A program made the translations under genes and the position numbers. Source: Candidatus Stramentimicrobium fermentans (GTDB lineage Bacteria > Atribacterota > Phoenicimicrobiia > Phoenicimicrobiales > Stramentimicrobiaceae). From it: DNA of 64,000 nt. Below are positions 27,078 through 37,329 of this stretch, one piece after another. A model generated the notes under the pieces. It saw only the letters and a list, made by a program, of their open reading frames with translations. It searched no databases and had not been told where the DNA came from. Each line of letters opens with the position of its first letter. The stretch's first letter is position 1. The stretch spans positions 62,001 through 126,000 of the forward strand of contig JAAYOB010000007.1 of the NCBI GenBank assembly GCA_012520575.1, read 5' to 3'.

Positions 27078-28337
27078 TCATTCATCGAGTGCAGTACCCT
27101 TTACTAGTTTAGAAGCTTTATCTTCAAAATAATTGAGAAGATACATTAAGAAAGAAGAAAGGATTGCCAACAAAAATACTATGGGCCAAATATTTTCCAC
27201 TCCATAATATTTTATAAATAATCCCGCCAGATAGGGTCCAAGAATAAAGCCAGACCCAATCAAAATATGGATAATAGCGCTAAACCTTCCTCTATGAGAG
27301 ATGGGGGTATGGTTAATTATATAGACATCCGAATAGGTAGTAGCAATAATCTCACCCAAAGTCCACAAGATGGTAGTAAGTGAAAATAGAAGTAGATTAT
27401 GGCTAAAATAAATTGCACCAAATCCAAAAGCATACAATATTCCGGCTAAGGATACATTAAGAATCGGCTTAATATTTCTGGTCATTCGAATAATCACTAC
27501 CGTACAAAAAATAACCACCAGACCGCTAATAGTCATAATAGTGCCGAAGTACTGTGGCCCGGCCTCTCCAAATATCTTTATCATTTGAATGGGAAGAGTA
27601 AAATCACTGTTCACATAAATGAAAGAATAGAGTGTATATATTAAGGTAAAAACAATCAGATGGGGCCTAGTTAGCAATACTCTCCAAATGCTCCCCTCCT
27701 CTGGTCTTTCCGAACTGCTGTCAGAAACAAGAGAATCTTTGATATTGTCCTGTATAGGAATAGTCTCTTCAATTAAGAAAAAAATCAACAGTACGGCAAT
27801 AATGGTAGAGAGAGTATCGCCCACAAAGATTAGATTCAGATAATTATTATATAATAAACCGGCAACCAATGGACCAACAGCAAATCCAATGTTCAGACCC
27901 AAATACAACAAAGAAAAGGCTGCTTTTCTATTGTCAGGATTAGTTAAGTCGGCAGCCATCGCCTTTAGAGCGGGGTAATTAGCTCCATTGAAAACCGCTG
28001 ATAAGACTAAGAGCCAGGGTATTATTTCTTTTTTCTGAACTATTAAGCAGGAAAGAATAAATAGTGCTGATATGGTGCTGAAAATGACAAATATTCTTTT
28101 TCGACCAAAAATATCGACTAATTTTCCCCCCAACAGTAAACCGGGTATCTTAGCACCAGTAGCCAACATTACATAAAAACCGGCTTGCTGTTCACTATAC
28201 AGCAGGGTTTTGGTGAAAAAAATAGTCAGAAAAGGAAATACAAAGCTACCCATTGAACTGACTATCTGGGCAAAAAATAGAATAAATATGCTTTTAGGTA
28301 ATTCGGTGTAATCTTCGAAAAAATTTTTTATTTTCAT
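27078..28337 (-). CDS. Major facilitator superfamily transporter
   Basis: A 419-residue inner-membrane protein with about twelve hydrophobic segments in two halves. The loop after the second segment carries the MFS signature GGKLVDIFGRKR (motif A), and the central loop is hydrophilic (QDNIKDSLVSDSSSERPEEG). The overall pattern resembles proton-driven drug or metabolite exporters, but the substrate cannot be told. It stands alone: the small exported protein upstream is separated by 136 bases, and a terminator from the convergent operon lies just past its 3' end. Confidence 0.88.
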   Translation of the reverse strand: MKIKNFFEDYTELPKSIFILFFAQIVSSMGSFVFPFLTIFFTKTLLYSEQQAGFYVMLATGAKIPGLLLGGKLVDIFGRKRIFVIFSTISALFILSCLIVQKKEIIPWLLVLSAVFNGANYPALKAMAADLTNPDNRKAAFSLLYLGLNIGFAVGPLVAGLLYNNYLNLIFVGDTLSTIIAVLLIFFLIEETIPIQDNIKDSLVSDSSSERPEEGSIWRVLLTRPHLIVFTLIYTLYSFIYVNSDFTLPIQMIKIFGEAGPQYFGTIMTISGLVVIFCTVVIIRMTRNIKPILNVSLAGILYAFGFGAIYFSHNLLLFSLTTILWTLGEIIATTYSDVYIINHTPISHRGRFSAIIHILIGSGFILGPYLAGLFIKYYGVENIWPIVFLLAILSSFLMYLLNYFEDKASKLVKGTALDE

Positions 28338-28473
28338 CTAAATAGACACCAGTCCAGTATTATTGTATTCATTTTAATCTATACTGCCTTGCTGGTACTC
28401 AAATGTCTTTATCTGTGTTTCTTCCCTTTTTAACATGTTCTGATGTAATCTTAATCCACCAAGCATAATTATT

Positions 28474-28995
28474 TTATATTTCTCCACGAGCCTTAAAAAA
28501 GATAATAGCCAGACTTTCGATCATCCTGGTTATCTCATTCCTGACAATCTGCTTAATACCTTTTATGTCACTATATCCCAACGCCTCTTGGTGCCACAAT
28601 TCATAGTTTTTGTAACTACCTGCCCGACATTCTACATAGTAAGCGATAGGAAAATCATCACCTACAGTCCATACTCTGAACCAGATACTGCCCACTTTTT
28701 TGGCTTGTTCTTCTTCCTGATAGAGGTATGTTTCTTCAACCGGTATCTCCTGAAAAGCAATATGGGCAAAATTATTTTTATATTTCAGACGAGCAAAACT
28801 GGTAAGCTCCTCACTATTCAAACCGATTAAAAAAGCCTGTTCTCCCTGTACTTTTACCGCAATGTAACCAAAGTTTTCAATTTCTTTAAAATCCTGATAT
28901 AAAAAATCTTCCAGTGATTCCTGAGAATGTATGCTATTGCTAATAGTTAAAAGAATTGAAAAGATTAATAGCAGTGTTAAATTTCTTTTATTCAT
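28474..28995 (-). CDS. Small exported protein of unknown function
   Basis: A 173-residue protein with a clear signal peptide (MNKRNLTLLLIFSILLTISN, then HSQ as a likely cleavage region). The mature part has about 145 residues with mixed strands and helices and no cysteine pair except one lone C (YYVECRAG). The ribosome site AGGTGAG is good. I do not recognise a family. It lies between the flavodiiron gene upstream (34 bases) and the MFS transporter. Confidence 0.75.
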   Translation of the reverse strand: MNKRNLTLLLIFSILLTISNSIHSQESLEDFLYQDFKEIENFGYIAVKVQGEQAFLIGLNSEELTSFARLKYKNNFAHIAFQEIPVEETYLYQEEEQAKKVGSIWFRVWTVGDDFPIAYYVECRAGSYKNYELWHQEALGYSDIKGIKQIVRNEITRMIESLAIIFFKARGEI

Positions 28996-29028
28996 TTTAT
29001 GCTCACCTATACTACTTATAGACTTGTC

Positions 29029-30207
29029 TCATTCTATCTTTTGATGGTTTAGCATAATTTGCTCGGCTAAAGAATCTAATTTCTGAAAATCTTCAGCCCT
29101 GGGGTAACCTTTAATAATTATAGATGGTAAGAACTCTGCCTTTAGATTTCCCAACATTTCCAAGATATCCTGTTCCATCTTTCCCCCCCAACCGTATGAG
29201 CCGATAATTCCGGCAAAACGGACTTTAGGTCTTAAAAAATTACAGAGATAGGCAGCAAAAGCAACTTGAGGGTGAGGACCGGTTATTACTGTAGGTGAGC
29301 CCAGTATAATAGTAGCTACATCTACTAAAGCCATAGCCAGAACGCCGATATCGGTATAGGTTAAATGGTAGGGGGTTACTTTTATCTTTCTTTTTATTAA
29401 TTGCCCCACAAGGTATTCTACCATTGCAGCTGTACTGCCATGCATAGAGATGTAAGGAATAATAACCTCTTTCTTTACTAAATCGGAGACCCATTCACTA
29501 TAATAGTTTAAAATGGTAGCGGGATTTTTATGAAGAGGTCCATGGCTGGGAGCTATAATGTCAATAGAAAATTCCTGCAGCATCTGCAGGTGTTTCTGTA
29601 TATTTTTTCGGAAAGGCATCATTATTTCCGCATAGTAACGTTTCGCCGCTAAATAGCTATTAGTGCTTTCAGAGGCCCACAAACTACTACTGGCTAGATG
29701 TGAACCAAAAAGATCACAGGTAAATAGTATCTTTTTTTTAGGGAGGTGGGTTAGAAACGTTTCAGGCCAATGAACCCAGGGGGCAAATAAGAATTGCATC
29801 TCCTGCCCACCAAAAATAAAAATCTCTCTATCTTTAATTTCATGAAAATCTTCTTCTTTTAAATGTAATTCGTCAATTAAGATATCAATACATTTACGAT
29901 TGGTAATAACTTTACAGCCAGGAAATCTTTTTAGTACTTCCCTTATACAGCCAGAGTGGTCCTGTTCAGCATGTTGAGCAACTATATAGCTAATTCTCTT
30001 TACCTGCAACTCCTCAATATTTTGAAAGAATTCGGTAATTTTTGAGGGGTCTACTGTATCGATTAATAAGGCATCATCCTGACTCTTAATTAAATAAGAA
30101 TTATAACTGGTTCCCTCAGGTAGCGGGATAAGTTCATCAAAAAGCCTTCTGCTCCAATCAATAGTACCCACAAAATAGATATCCTTAGAAATTTCCCGGA
30201 AAGCCAT
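29029..30207 (-). CDS. Flavodiiron protein (A-type flavoprotein, FprA family)
   Basis: Reduces oxygen to water, or nitric oxide to nitrous oxide, without making radicals; typical of anaerobes. The N-terminal metallo-beta-lactamase domain has the diiron ligands in AQHAEQDHSG and further histidines (PWVHWPETF, PSHGPLH). The C-terminal flavodoxin domain binds FMN with SMHGSTAAMVEYL and GSYGWGGKMEQD. Length 392 is standard. The rubredoxin gene ends two bases before its ATG, so its electron donor is translated beside it. O2 versus NO preference cannot be read from the sequence. Confidence 0.95.
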   Translation of the reverse strand: MAFREISKDIYFVGTIDWSRRLFDELIPLPEGTSYNSYLIKSQDDALLIDTVDPSKITEFFQNIEELQVKRISYIVAQHAEQDHSGCIREVLKRFPGCKVITNRKCIDILIDELHLKEEDFHEIKDREIFIFGGQEMQFLFAPWVHWPETFLTHLPKKKILFTCDLFGSHLASSSLWASESTNSYLAAKRYYAEIMMPFRKNIQKHLQMLQEFSIDIIAPSHGPLHKNPATILNYYSEWVSDLVKKEVIIPYISMHGSTAAMVEYLVGQLIKRKIKVTPYHLTYTDIGVLAMALVDVATIILGSPTVITGPHPQVAFAAYLCNFLRPKVRFAGIIGSYGWGGKMEQDILEMLGNLKAEFLPSIIIKGYPRAEDFQKLDSLAEQIMLNHQKIE

Positions 30208-30209
30208 GA

Positions 30210-30371
30210 CTATTCCTCCTTTTCAAATTCATCTTTACCTACCCCACATACGGGACAAACCCAATCCTCAGGCAGATCGGCAAAAGATGTTCCTAGCTCA
30301 ATGCCCGAGTCAGGGTCGCCGATTTCGGGGTCGTAAACATACCCGCACACTGTACAGACATATCTATCCAT
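30210..30371 (-). CDS. Rubredoxin
   Basis: A 53-residue iron protein that the ORF track missed because of its size. It reads [18 protein letters not shown] near the start and [16 protein letters not shown] near the end, so the four cysteines of the single-iron FeS4 site are present, with the usual aromatic and acidic residues. The ribosome site is a strong GGAGG. It almost touches the flavodiiron gene downstream, and its 3' end contains that gene's ribosome site (GGAGGA). It most likely passes electrons from NAD(P)H via a reductase encoded elsewhere to the flavodiiron protein. Confidence 0.96.
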   Translation of the reverse strand: MDRYVCTVCGYVYDPEIGDPDSGIELGTSFADLPEDWVCPVCGVGKDEFEKEE

Positions 30372-30423
30372 TATTACACCTCCTTTCTCAATTCTCTGTT
30401 TTTTTTGAAAAGAAAAACATTTT

Positions 30424-31878
30424 TTAATACGGTTTGTTAATTCTTTCCTTAAGAAGCTCCAGTACTAAATCCGGCTGAGCCCTACCCTTAGTGTGTTTCA
30501 TAACCTGCCCCACTAAGAAATGTATTGCTTTTTCTTTACCGGAACAGAAGTCCTGCACAGTCTGAGCATTATCTTTGATAACCCTATCAATTATACCATT
30601 AATTTCATTCTTATTACTTATCTGAGTAGTTCCACTCTCTTTAATTAGCTTTGCCGCACTCTTACCGGTCTTAAACATCTGTTCAAAGATATCTTTGGCA
30701 ATTTTACCACTGATAGTTTTATTATCTATCAGTTTTAATAATTCCACAAGTTTAGAGGCAGAAATAGGGCATGTTTCAATATTGGCATTCTCTTCACCTA
30801 AACATCTTAACAGTTCACCAAGAATCCAATTTGCTAAATGCTTGTAATTATGATAGTCTTGGGCAGCTCTTTCAAAATAATCACCTAGAGATCTGACTTC
30901 AATCAGTCTACGGGCATCGTAATCAGAAAGTTGATAATCGGTAATAAATCTTTCTTTCCGCTCCTCCGGTAATTCCGGTAGAGTACTGTTAATCTCTTCA
31001 ATCCATTCCTGTTTAATAGTCAGAGGCAATAAATCCGGTTCCGGAAAATATCGGTAATCAAGAGCCTCTTCTTTGCTGCGCATAATTATAGTTCTGCCAT
31101 TCGCTTCATCCCAGCGCCTGGTCTCCGATAATACTGACTCTCCATTCTTAATGAGCTTCTTCTGCCGGACTATCTCAAATTCCAATGCCCTTCTAATAGC
31201 CCTAAACGAATTCATATTTTTAAGTTCAGTCTTGGTGCCCAATGCACTCTTTTCGGATTTCCTAATAGAGATATTGGCATCACAGCGCATTGAACCTTTT
31301 TCTAAATTACCGTCACAGACCCCGAGATATTGGACTATGGCTCTCAATTTCTGCAGAAAATCTATAGCTTCTTCCGGTGATTGTATATCCGGTTCTGTTA
31401 CAATTTCCAATAATGGAATACCCGAGCGGTTGTAATCAACCAACGAGTGCACTATTTCACCATCTCTTTCTAAATGGATTAGCTTGCCTGCATCCTCTTC
31501 CATATGCACCCTGTTGATTCTAATTCTTCTTCTTTCTGCACTACTTCCAGAATCTACCATCAAAAAACCATTCACGGCAATGGGTTTATCATATTGAGAT
31601 ATCTGATACGCTTTTGGTAAATCGGGATAGAAATAATTTTTGCGGTGAAATAGATTAGTCCTGTTTATTTCACAGTTTAAAGCCAGAGCAGTCTTTAAAG
31701 CAAATTCTACCACTTTTTTGTTTAGTACCGGTAGACTTCCCGGTAGCCCTAAACATACCGGACAGGTATGAGTATTGGGTTCCTGCTCAAAATAATCGGT
31801 ACTGCAATTACAAAATATTTTAGCCTGTGTCAATAGTTGGATATGTATCTCTAGGCCTATTACAATGTCATCTGGCAT
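30424..31878 (-). CDS. gatB: Asp-tRNA(Asn)/Glu-tRNA(Gln) amidotransferase subunit B
   Basis: Binds mischarged tRNA and activates it with ATP, so that GatA-supplied ammonia makes Gln-tRNA or Asn-tRNA. The 484-residue protein begins [20 protein letters not shown], has the zinc-type cysteines ([20 protein letters not shown]), the cradle motif [17 protein letters not shown] and a YqeY-like helical tail. It is the last gene of ligA-gatC-gatA-gatB. Confidence 0.97.
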   Translation of the reverse strand: MPDDIVIGLEIHIQLLTQAKIFCNCSTDYFEQEPNTHTCPVCLGLPGSLPVLNKKVVEFALKTALALNCEINRTNLFHRKNYFYPDLPKAYQISQYDKPIAVNGFLMVDSGSSAERRRIRINRVHMEEDAGKLIHLERDGEIVHSLVDYNRSGIPLLEIVTEPDIQSPEEAIDFLQKLRAIVQYLGVCDGNLEKGSMRCDANISIRKSEKSALGTKTELKNMNSFRAIRRALEFEIVRQKKLIKNGESVLSETRRWDEANGRTIIMRSKEEALDYRYFPEPDLLPLTIKQEWIEEINSTLPELPEERKERFITDYQLSDYDARRLIEVRSLGDYFERAAQDYHNYKHLANWILGELLRCLGEENANIETCPISASKLVELLKLIDNKTISGKIAKDIFEQMFKTGKSAAKLIKESGTTQISNKNEINGIIDRVIKDNAQTVQDFCSGKEKAIHFLVGQVMKHTKGRAQPDLVLELLKERINKPY

Positions 31879-31961
31879 ACAGAACTCCTGATTCTTTGAT
31901 TCTTTATTATTTTAAAAACTACTGGGATTAGAAAAAGTATTTAATTAAGATATTTTATTCA

Positions 31962-33440
31962 TTAATTTGGAATTGGATTAAATGATAAATTTGGCCGGAT
32001 TTTATTAACTTCTTCTAAGGCAACCTCTAAATTATAAGCTGCTCTCAATATCTTTTCCTCTTCAAATACACGTCCTATAATCTGCAGTCCTATTGGTAAA
32101 TTATCATTTTTACTAAAACCACAATTAAGGGATAAGCTGGGTAACCCCGCCAGATTGCCAGGCACTGTATAGGCATCTGCTAATAATGTATCTTTTTTCC
32201 CAGCCCCTATCTTAAAGGGAAGTATGGGAGAGGTAGGACCAACCAATAGGTCGAATTTTTTAAAAGCATGGTCAAAATCCTCCTTGATGAGGGCTCTTAC
32301 CTTTTGTGCCTTTAAATAATAGTCCTCATAATTTCCCTCGCTCAAGATATAGGTACCCATAATGATTCTTTGAAGTACCTCAGTACCAAATCCCTTGCCT
32401 CTGGTCTTTAAGTACATATCTTCCAGGTCATCATTGTTATCTATTCTTAAGCCATACTGCACCCCATCAAATCTAGCCAGACTGGAACTTGCTTCAGCAA
32501 AGGCAATTAAACGATAGGTAGGTACGGCATATTCTAAATGGTGCAAAGAAGTCTCCTCAACTTTCCCCCCCAAATTTGAAATCTTTTCAATGGCACCTTT
32601 TACCCTTTCTCTTACTCGGCAATCTACCTCTGAACTAAAAAATTCACATGGAATGCCGAACTTTAAATCATTGATACCCTCCCGACAGGACAATAAGAAA
32701 TTGGGAACAGTAACCTCAGAGGATGTGGAATCATGGGAATCATAACCACAAATTATATTCATCAATTGAGCTCCGTCTTTAATGCTCTTACTTAGAATCC
32801 CAACATGGTCTAAGGAGGAGGCATAGGAAATTACTCCATAACGAGATATTCGGCCATAGGTTGGTTTAATGCCGCAAATACCGCAAAAAGAAGCCGGTAA
32901 TCTAACTGAACCACCTGTATCGGTTCCCAAGGCAATTAAGGTCTCGTCTGCTGCCACAGCAGCTCCTGAACCACCGCTGGAACCGCCAGGTACACGGGTA
33001 ATATCCCAAGGATTGAAAGTAGCATGAAAAGCAGAATTTTCAGTAGAAGCCCCCATAGCAAATTCATCAAGATTGGTTTTGCCAATGATAATTCCGCCAG
33101 CCTCTTTTATCTTTTTAACTATGGTAGCGTCATAGGGTGGAATAAATCCTTTTAAAATCCGAGAAGCACAGGTAGTCTCTATGCCTTGTGTACACACATT
33201 GTCCTTTATAGCTATAGGCAACCCTGCCAGAGGCGGTATTCTCTGACCCTCTTTTATTCTCCGGTCCATTTCTCTGGCCTCTGATAAAGCCCCTTCTTTA
33301 TTCAGATATAAATAGGCCTTTACTGTCGGTTCAACCTTATCAATCTGGGAAAAAATGTCTTTCACTACCTGCTCTACACTAATCTTCCTCTCTTTTACCA
33401 TCTCTAAATAATCAACAACTTTTAATTCATTTAGTGGCAA
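31962..33440 (-). CDS. gatA: Asp-tRNA(Asn)/Glu-tRNA(Gln) amidotransferase subunit A
   Basis: The glutaminase that frees ammonia for GatB. The amidase signature GGSSGGSGAAVAA is followed by TDTGGSVRLPAS, and the catalytic lysine lies in AIKDNVCT, completing the Ser-cisSer-Lys triad. It is 492 residues. The start is a TTG with a GGGGGG stretch upstream. gatC lies 51 bases upstream and gatB 83 downstream. Confidence 0.97.
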   Translation of the reverse strand: MPLNELKVVDYLEMVKERKISVEQVVKDIFSQIDKVEPTVKAYLYLNKEGALSEAREMDRRIKEGQRIPPLAGLPIAIKDNVCTQGIETTCASRILKGFIPPYDATIVKKIKEAGGIIIGKTNLDEFAMGASTENSAFHATFNPWDITRVPGGSSGGSGAAVAADETLIALGTDTGGSVRLPASFCGICGIKPTYGRISRYGVISYASSLDHVGILSKSIKDGAQLMNIICGYDSHDSTSSEVTVPNFLLSCREGINDLKFGIPCEFFSSEVDCRVRERVKGAIEKISNLGGKVEETSLHHLEYAVPTYRLIAFAEASSSLARFDGVQYGLRIDNNDDLEDMYLKTRGKGFGTEVLQRIIMGTYILSEGNYEDYYLKAQKVRALIKEDFDHAFKKFDLLVGPTSPILPFKIGAGKKDTLLADAYTVPGNLAGLPSLSLNCGFSKNDNLPIGLQIIGRVFEEEKILRAAYNLEVALEEVNKIRPNLSFNPIPN

Positions 33441-33491
33441 GCCTGCATCCCCCCTGCTCTAGTAAAAATCAAATTATTTATTTCTAATTCT

Positions 33492-33785
33492 TTAAAGTAT
33501 TCTCGGAACTTGAATATAGCCGCTTTCTCTGTATTTGGTCATAGCTAGAACTGTACTCTGGGAAAGAGAGGGTTTTACAATATCCTCATTAAAGCGTTCC
33601 CCGTGATTAGTATTATTAGTATCTACCCCTATCTTACCTACTTCTAATTCTCTAAACTTAGAATAGCTGGAAAGGAAATTATTTATTTCTCTATAGAATA
33701 TCTCTTTTTGTCCCTCATCTAACCCTAGTTTCGCTAATTTTGATACCGTTTCTAATTCTCTTTTAGAAATTATTTCTTTAACCAT
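33492..33785 (-). CDS. gatC: Asp-tRNA(Asn)/Glu-tRNA(Gln) amidotransferase subunit C
   Basis: A 97-residue belt subunit that stabilises the GatA-GatB interface. The helical N-terminus (TVSKLAKLGLDEGQ) and the C-terminal REDIVKPSL-like segment (FNEDIVKPSLSQ) match the family. GGAGTGAGGA precedes the ATG. It follows ligA by 25 bases. Confidence 0.93.
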   Translation of the reverse strand: MVKEIISKRELETVSKLAKLGLDEGQKEIFYREINNFLSSYSKFRELEVGKIGVDTNNTNHGERFNEDIVKPSLSQSTVLAMTKYRESGYIQVPRIL

Positions 33786-33810
33786 AAAAAGTCCTCACTC
33801 CTATCCTGAA

Positions 33811-35823
33811 TCAGAGCTGTAACATTTTTTTAAAATCTTCTTCTTCAATGATTTTTATATTTAAGTCTTTTGCCTTTTGGTATTTTGAACCGGGTTCTTT
33901 ACCTAATAGTAAAAAATCGGTTTTTTTAGTAACGCTGCCTGTTACACGGCCACCCAATCTTTCAATTAAATCTCTAGCTTCTTCTCTGGTAAAGTGCTCT
34001 AGGGCTCCGGTTAAAACAAATTGAGTACCCTCTAAATATTTTTTTTGTGCAACCGGCTTCTCCTGCGAAAAATTCACCCCGGCTTTCTGTAATCTTTCAA
34101 TTAGATCTCTGTTCTCTCTTTGCTGGAAAAATAAAACAATGCTGTCTGCCATAGTGGGCCCTATACCATCTATTTGCATTAAATCTTCTCTGCTAAAGCT
34201 TTCCAAATCGCAGAGATTATTAATTCTTTCTGCCAGCAATTGAGAAGCATATATCCCTATATGACGAATACCTAGAGCAAAAATTAAATTAGCCAGTGGC
34301 CTATTTTTGCTATCCTTAATGGCTTCAATAATATTATTAGAGGATTTTTCAGCCATTCTTTCTAACTTAAGCAGGTCTTCCTTCTTTAAATAATATAAAT
34401 CAGCAAAATCTCTGATTATCTTTTTGTCTACCAACTGATTAATAAGGGCGGGACCCAGACCCTCCACATCCATTGCGCTACGTGAAACAAAATGCCTAAT
34501 AGCCTCCTTAACCTGGGCCGGACAAGAAACATTATTGCAACGGGAAACAACTTCGCCATCTATCTTTACTACCTGTGAGCCACATACGGTACACTTGGTA
34601 GGCATCTGAAATATTTTTTCTTTTCCGGTCCTCTTCTCTTTCACTACCCGTACAATTTCGGGTATTATTCCACCGGCTTTCTGTACTAGTACAGTATCAC
34701 CGATACGCACATCTTTCCTTTTTATTTCATCCTCATTGTGCAGCGTAGCCCTCTGTACTCTGGAACCGGAGATAAAGACCGGGTCCAAGATTGCCACCGG
34801 CGTTAAAGCGCCTATACGCCCTACGCCAACTATAATATCTAAAACTGTAGTAGTCATCTGCTCAGCCGGAAATTTATAGGCAATTGCCCATCTGGGGGTC
34901 TTGGTGGTTGAGCCCAGTTTTCTTCTTAAATCCAATTGATTAACTTTAATAACCATCCCATCAACGTCATAGTTTAATTCATTTTTCTTATTCTGCCAGT
35001 GTTTACAATAATCAATAGCCTCTTCAATAGTGGAGCAGAGCTTGACATTGGAGTTAACCCTGAAACCCGCCTCTTTCAGAAAACTGAGCAGCTCCATATG
35101 AGTGGAAAAATCATCTATTTTACTACCGACGGCTTGATAAATAAAAGTATCCAATTTTCTACTCGCGGTAATAGTTGAATCAAGCTGACGAACAGAGCCA
35201 GCCGAGGCATTTCTCGGGTTAGCAAATATATTCTCATTATTCTTAGCACGTTCTGCATTAAGTTTTTTGAAACTCTCCCTGTTCATGTAAACTTCCCCAT
35301 ACACCTCAAGTACATCCATTTCTGAGTACTCTCTTAATTTAAGGGGTATACTTTTGACAGTTCTTAAGTTTTGGGTTACATCTTCCCCTAAAACACCATC
35401 TCCTCTGGTCGCACCCCGAGAAAGAAGACCGTTTTCATACAACAGAGCTATGGCTAATCCATCAATTTTCAATTCTACAACATAGTCATAATATTCCCGG
35501 GGGTGATTTTTCTTGATGCGCCGGTCGAAATCTATCAATTCTTTTTCCAAAAAAGCATTGGCCAGACTGAGCATAGGCACCATATGCCTGGCAGTCGTAA
35601 ATTGCGCTAAGGGCTTAGCCCCTACTCTTTGTGTAGGAGAGTCGGCAGTGATGTATTCCGGAAAATCCTTCTCTAATCGAGTTAACTGTCTCATCAATTC
35701 ATCATATTCCCGGTCTGATAGAATAGGCTGATCAAGCACATAATAATAATAATTGTGCTTGTTAATCTCTTCCTGTAAACTTTCTATTTCTTTTTTTATT
35801 GCCACATTATTTTTTTGGGGCAT
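33811..35823 (-). CDS. ligA: NAD-dependent DNA ligase
   Basis: Seals nicks in replication and repair with NAD as the adenylate donor. The 670-residue protein has the N-terminal Ia domain, the active-site lysine in VELKIDGLAIALL, an OB fold (VGRIGALTPVAILDPV), four zinc cysteines (CTVC, CNNVSC), helix-hairpin-helix repeats and a C-terminal BRCT domain (GTQFVLTGALEHFTREEA). All domains are complete. It heads the gatCAB transcript. Confidence 0.97.
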   Translation of the reverse strand: MPQKNNVAIKKEIESLQEEINKHNYYYYVLDQPILSDREYDELMRQLTRLEKDFPEYITADSPTQRVGAKPLAQFTTARHMVPMLSLANAFLEKELIDFDRRIKKNHPREYYDYVVELKIDGLAIALLYENGLLSRGATRGDGVLGEDVTQNLRTVKSIPLKLREYSEMDVLEVYGEVYMNRESFKKLNAERAKNNENIFANPRNASAGSVRQLDSTITASRKLDTFIYQAVGSKIDDFSTHMELLSFLKEAGFRVNSNVKLCSTIEEAIDYCKHWQNKKNELNYDVDGMVIKVNQLDLRRKLGSTTKTPRWAIAYKFPAEQMTTTVLDIIVGVGRIGALTPVAILDPVFISGSRVQRATLHNEDEIKRKDVRIGDTVLVQKAGGIIPEIVRVVKEKRTGKEKIFQMPTKCTVCGSQVVKIDGEVVSRCNNVSCPAQVKEAIRHFVSRSAMDVEGLGPALINQLVDKKIIRDFADLYYLKKEDLLKLERMAEKSSNNIIEAIKDSKNRPLANLIFALGIRHIGIYASQLLAERINNLCDLESFSREDLMQIDGIGPTMADSIVLFFQQRENRDLIERLQKAGVNFSQEKPVAQKKYLEGTQFVLTGALEHFTREEARDLIERLGGRVTGSVTKKTDFLLLGKEPGSKYQKAKDLNIKIIEEEDFKKMLQL

Positions 35824-35868
35824 ACACTCTCTCTATTTTTCTATCTTATCAAGCTACCTAGTATGTAT

Positions 35869-35897
35869 ATTATAATATGTTGACATAATTTTGGAAA
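35869..35897 (-). promoter_or_regulatory. Possible promoter of ligA-gatCAB
   Basis: On the minus strand TTTCCA (35892-35897), 17 bases and TATAAT (35869-35874), about 45 bases before the ligA ATG. The -35 is weak. Confidence 0.45.
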
Positions 35898-36031
35898 TAT
35901 TGGTATGGAAATTAAAAAGCAAAATAACTAAAACAAATTTTAGAAGATACCATGGTTATAGTATATACCAAAACTAACTAAAAGCTCAATAAAAATATCC
36001 TTATTTGATAGGCTATGGCAATTTTTACTAT

Positions 36032-36060
36032 TTGACAAAAAAGTTGCTTACAATTATATT
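36032..36060 (+). promoter_or_regulatory. Promoter of the PpiC/SurA-type gene
   Basis: TTGACA (36032-36037), 17 bases and TATATT (36055-36060), about 45 bases before the ATG. Confidence 0.8.
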
Positions 36061-36104
36061 AATAATCGATATTCAAAATATTCTGAAGGAGAACAATAAT
36101 TATT

Positions 36105-37235
36105 ATGCAATTTATTAGGAATAATATGAAGCCGGTGTTACTGGCAATAGTTATCGTTTTTATAGCTTCAATTTTCTACGGATTTGGCCAGCACAGGAGA
36201 TCTACCGGCAACCAAATACAACATGCCGGGAATATTATAGCTGAGGTGAATGGCAACGCTATTACCTATCAACAATGGTACAATGCCTATATGGGGCTCA
36301 TATCTCGCTATGACAGTCAAACACTTTCTTCTATCGGCGATGAACTATTAGCTAATCTTAAAAATAATGTTACCGAGCAATTGATAAATACCACACTTCT
36401 ACATCAATTTGCCGAAAAACAGAATATAAGCGTTTCTTCTGATGATGTAAATGAGGAGATTGAGCGGATTAAAGCTAATTTTGATTCAGAACAGGAATTC
36501 AATGATGCCTTGAAAAGGAACAATCTGACTTTGAACCAATTAAGAGAAAGCTTGAAAAGCCAGATAAAAGTAGATAAGGCAATTCAAAATGAATATGATA
36601 AAATTGATACCTCCGATGAAGAGCTCGCACAGTATTATGAAGAGAACAGGAGCTACTTTTTCCAACCAGAAAAAAGAAAGATAAGCCATATCCTGGTAGA
36701 AGATCAGGAAGAAGCAGAGTTGCTTCGCAGCCAATTAAATGAAGGCCTTCTTAATTTTGAACAGACTGCTAAAGATAAATCAACCTGCCCTTCTGCTGAG
36801 CAAGGCGGTGATTTAGGTTATATCATGCGTGGACAGATGGTCTCTGAATTCGAAGAGGTTGCCTTTTCTTTAGAAGTTAATGAATTGAGTAACGTGGTAA
36901 AGACCGAATATGGCTACCACATCCTGCAATGTTATGATATTCAGGAAGAGAAACAGCTTAGTCTGGAGGAGGCAGAAGATAATATTAAAAACATTTTGAC
37001 CAACCAAAAACAGAATGAAGCAATTCAAACACTCTTAACTCAATTAAGAGAAGAGGCTGATATAAAAGTAATTTATGATTTTACTTCCGAATTAGAGCCA
37101 AAAGAAGAGACCAAAGATATCGACCAGACTGAGGAGATTGGGATAGTCTCCGATGGTGAAGAAGAAGCCGTTCCCGAAGAAGATATTTTAGATAGCAGTA
37201 TTATGGAAGAGGCTATCGAAAAAAACACAGAGTAA
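36105..37235 (+). CDS. Membrane-anchored SurA/PpiC-type peptidyl-prolyl isomerase
   Basis: A 376-residue extracytoplasmic folding factor. One N-terminal membrane helix (PVLLAIVIVFIASIFYGFG) is followed by a SurA-type chaperone region (GNIIAEVNGNAITYQQWYNA) and a parvulin domain at about 190-290 (RKISHILVEDQEEAE, then GGDLGYIMRGQMVSEFE and YGYHILQC). The C-terminal 60 residues are very acidic and probably disordered. AAGGAG precedes the ATG. It stands alone on the plus strand with its own promoter and a strong hairpin behind it. Confidence 0.92.
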   Translation: MQFIRNNMKPVLLAIVIVFIASIFYGFGQHRRSTGNQIQHAGNIIAEVNGNAITYQQWYNAYMGLISRYDSQTLSSIGDELLANLKNNVTEQLINTTLLHQFAEKQNISVSSDDVNEEIERIKANFDSEQEFNDALKRNNLTLNQLRESLKSQIKVDKAIQNEYDKIDTSDEELAQYYEENRSYFFQPEKRKISHILVEDQEEAELLRSQLNEGLLNFEQTAKDKSTCPSAEQGGDLGYIMRGQMVSEFEEVAFSLEVNELSNVVKTEYGYHILQCYDIQEEKQLSLEEAEDNIKNILTNQKQNEAIQTLLTQLREEADIKVIYDFTSELEPKEETKDIDQTEEIGIVSDGEEEAVPEEDILDSSIMEEAIEKNTE

Positions 37236-37262
37236 ATATCTGTCAATTCTATTAAATCTAAA

Positions 37263-37298
37263 AAGCCCTCGGGCGATATTTCTTTTGCCCGAGGGCTT
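37263..37298. terminator. Strong bidirectional terminator
   Basis: A perfect 12-bp stem AAGCCCTCGGGC / GCCCGAGGGCTT with a 12-base loop. Read on the minus strand it is followed by TTTTTAGATTT, so it ends the VanW gene well; on the plus strand the tail is only ATCTTTC. Confidence 0.92.
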
Positions 37299-37329
37299 AT
37301 CTTTCATTATTAGCTTTGGGTAAAATCTT

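Noticed and set aside
30206-30427. 73-codon plus-strand ORF over the rubredoxin region
   Set aside because: Antisense of rubredoxin, which has four cysteines and a strong ribosome site.
31073-31435. 120-codon plus-strand ORF opposite gatB
   Set aside because: Shadow ORF; gatB is complete and conserved on the other strand.
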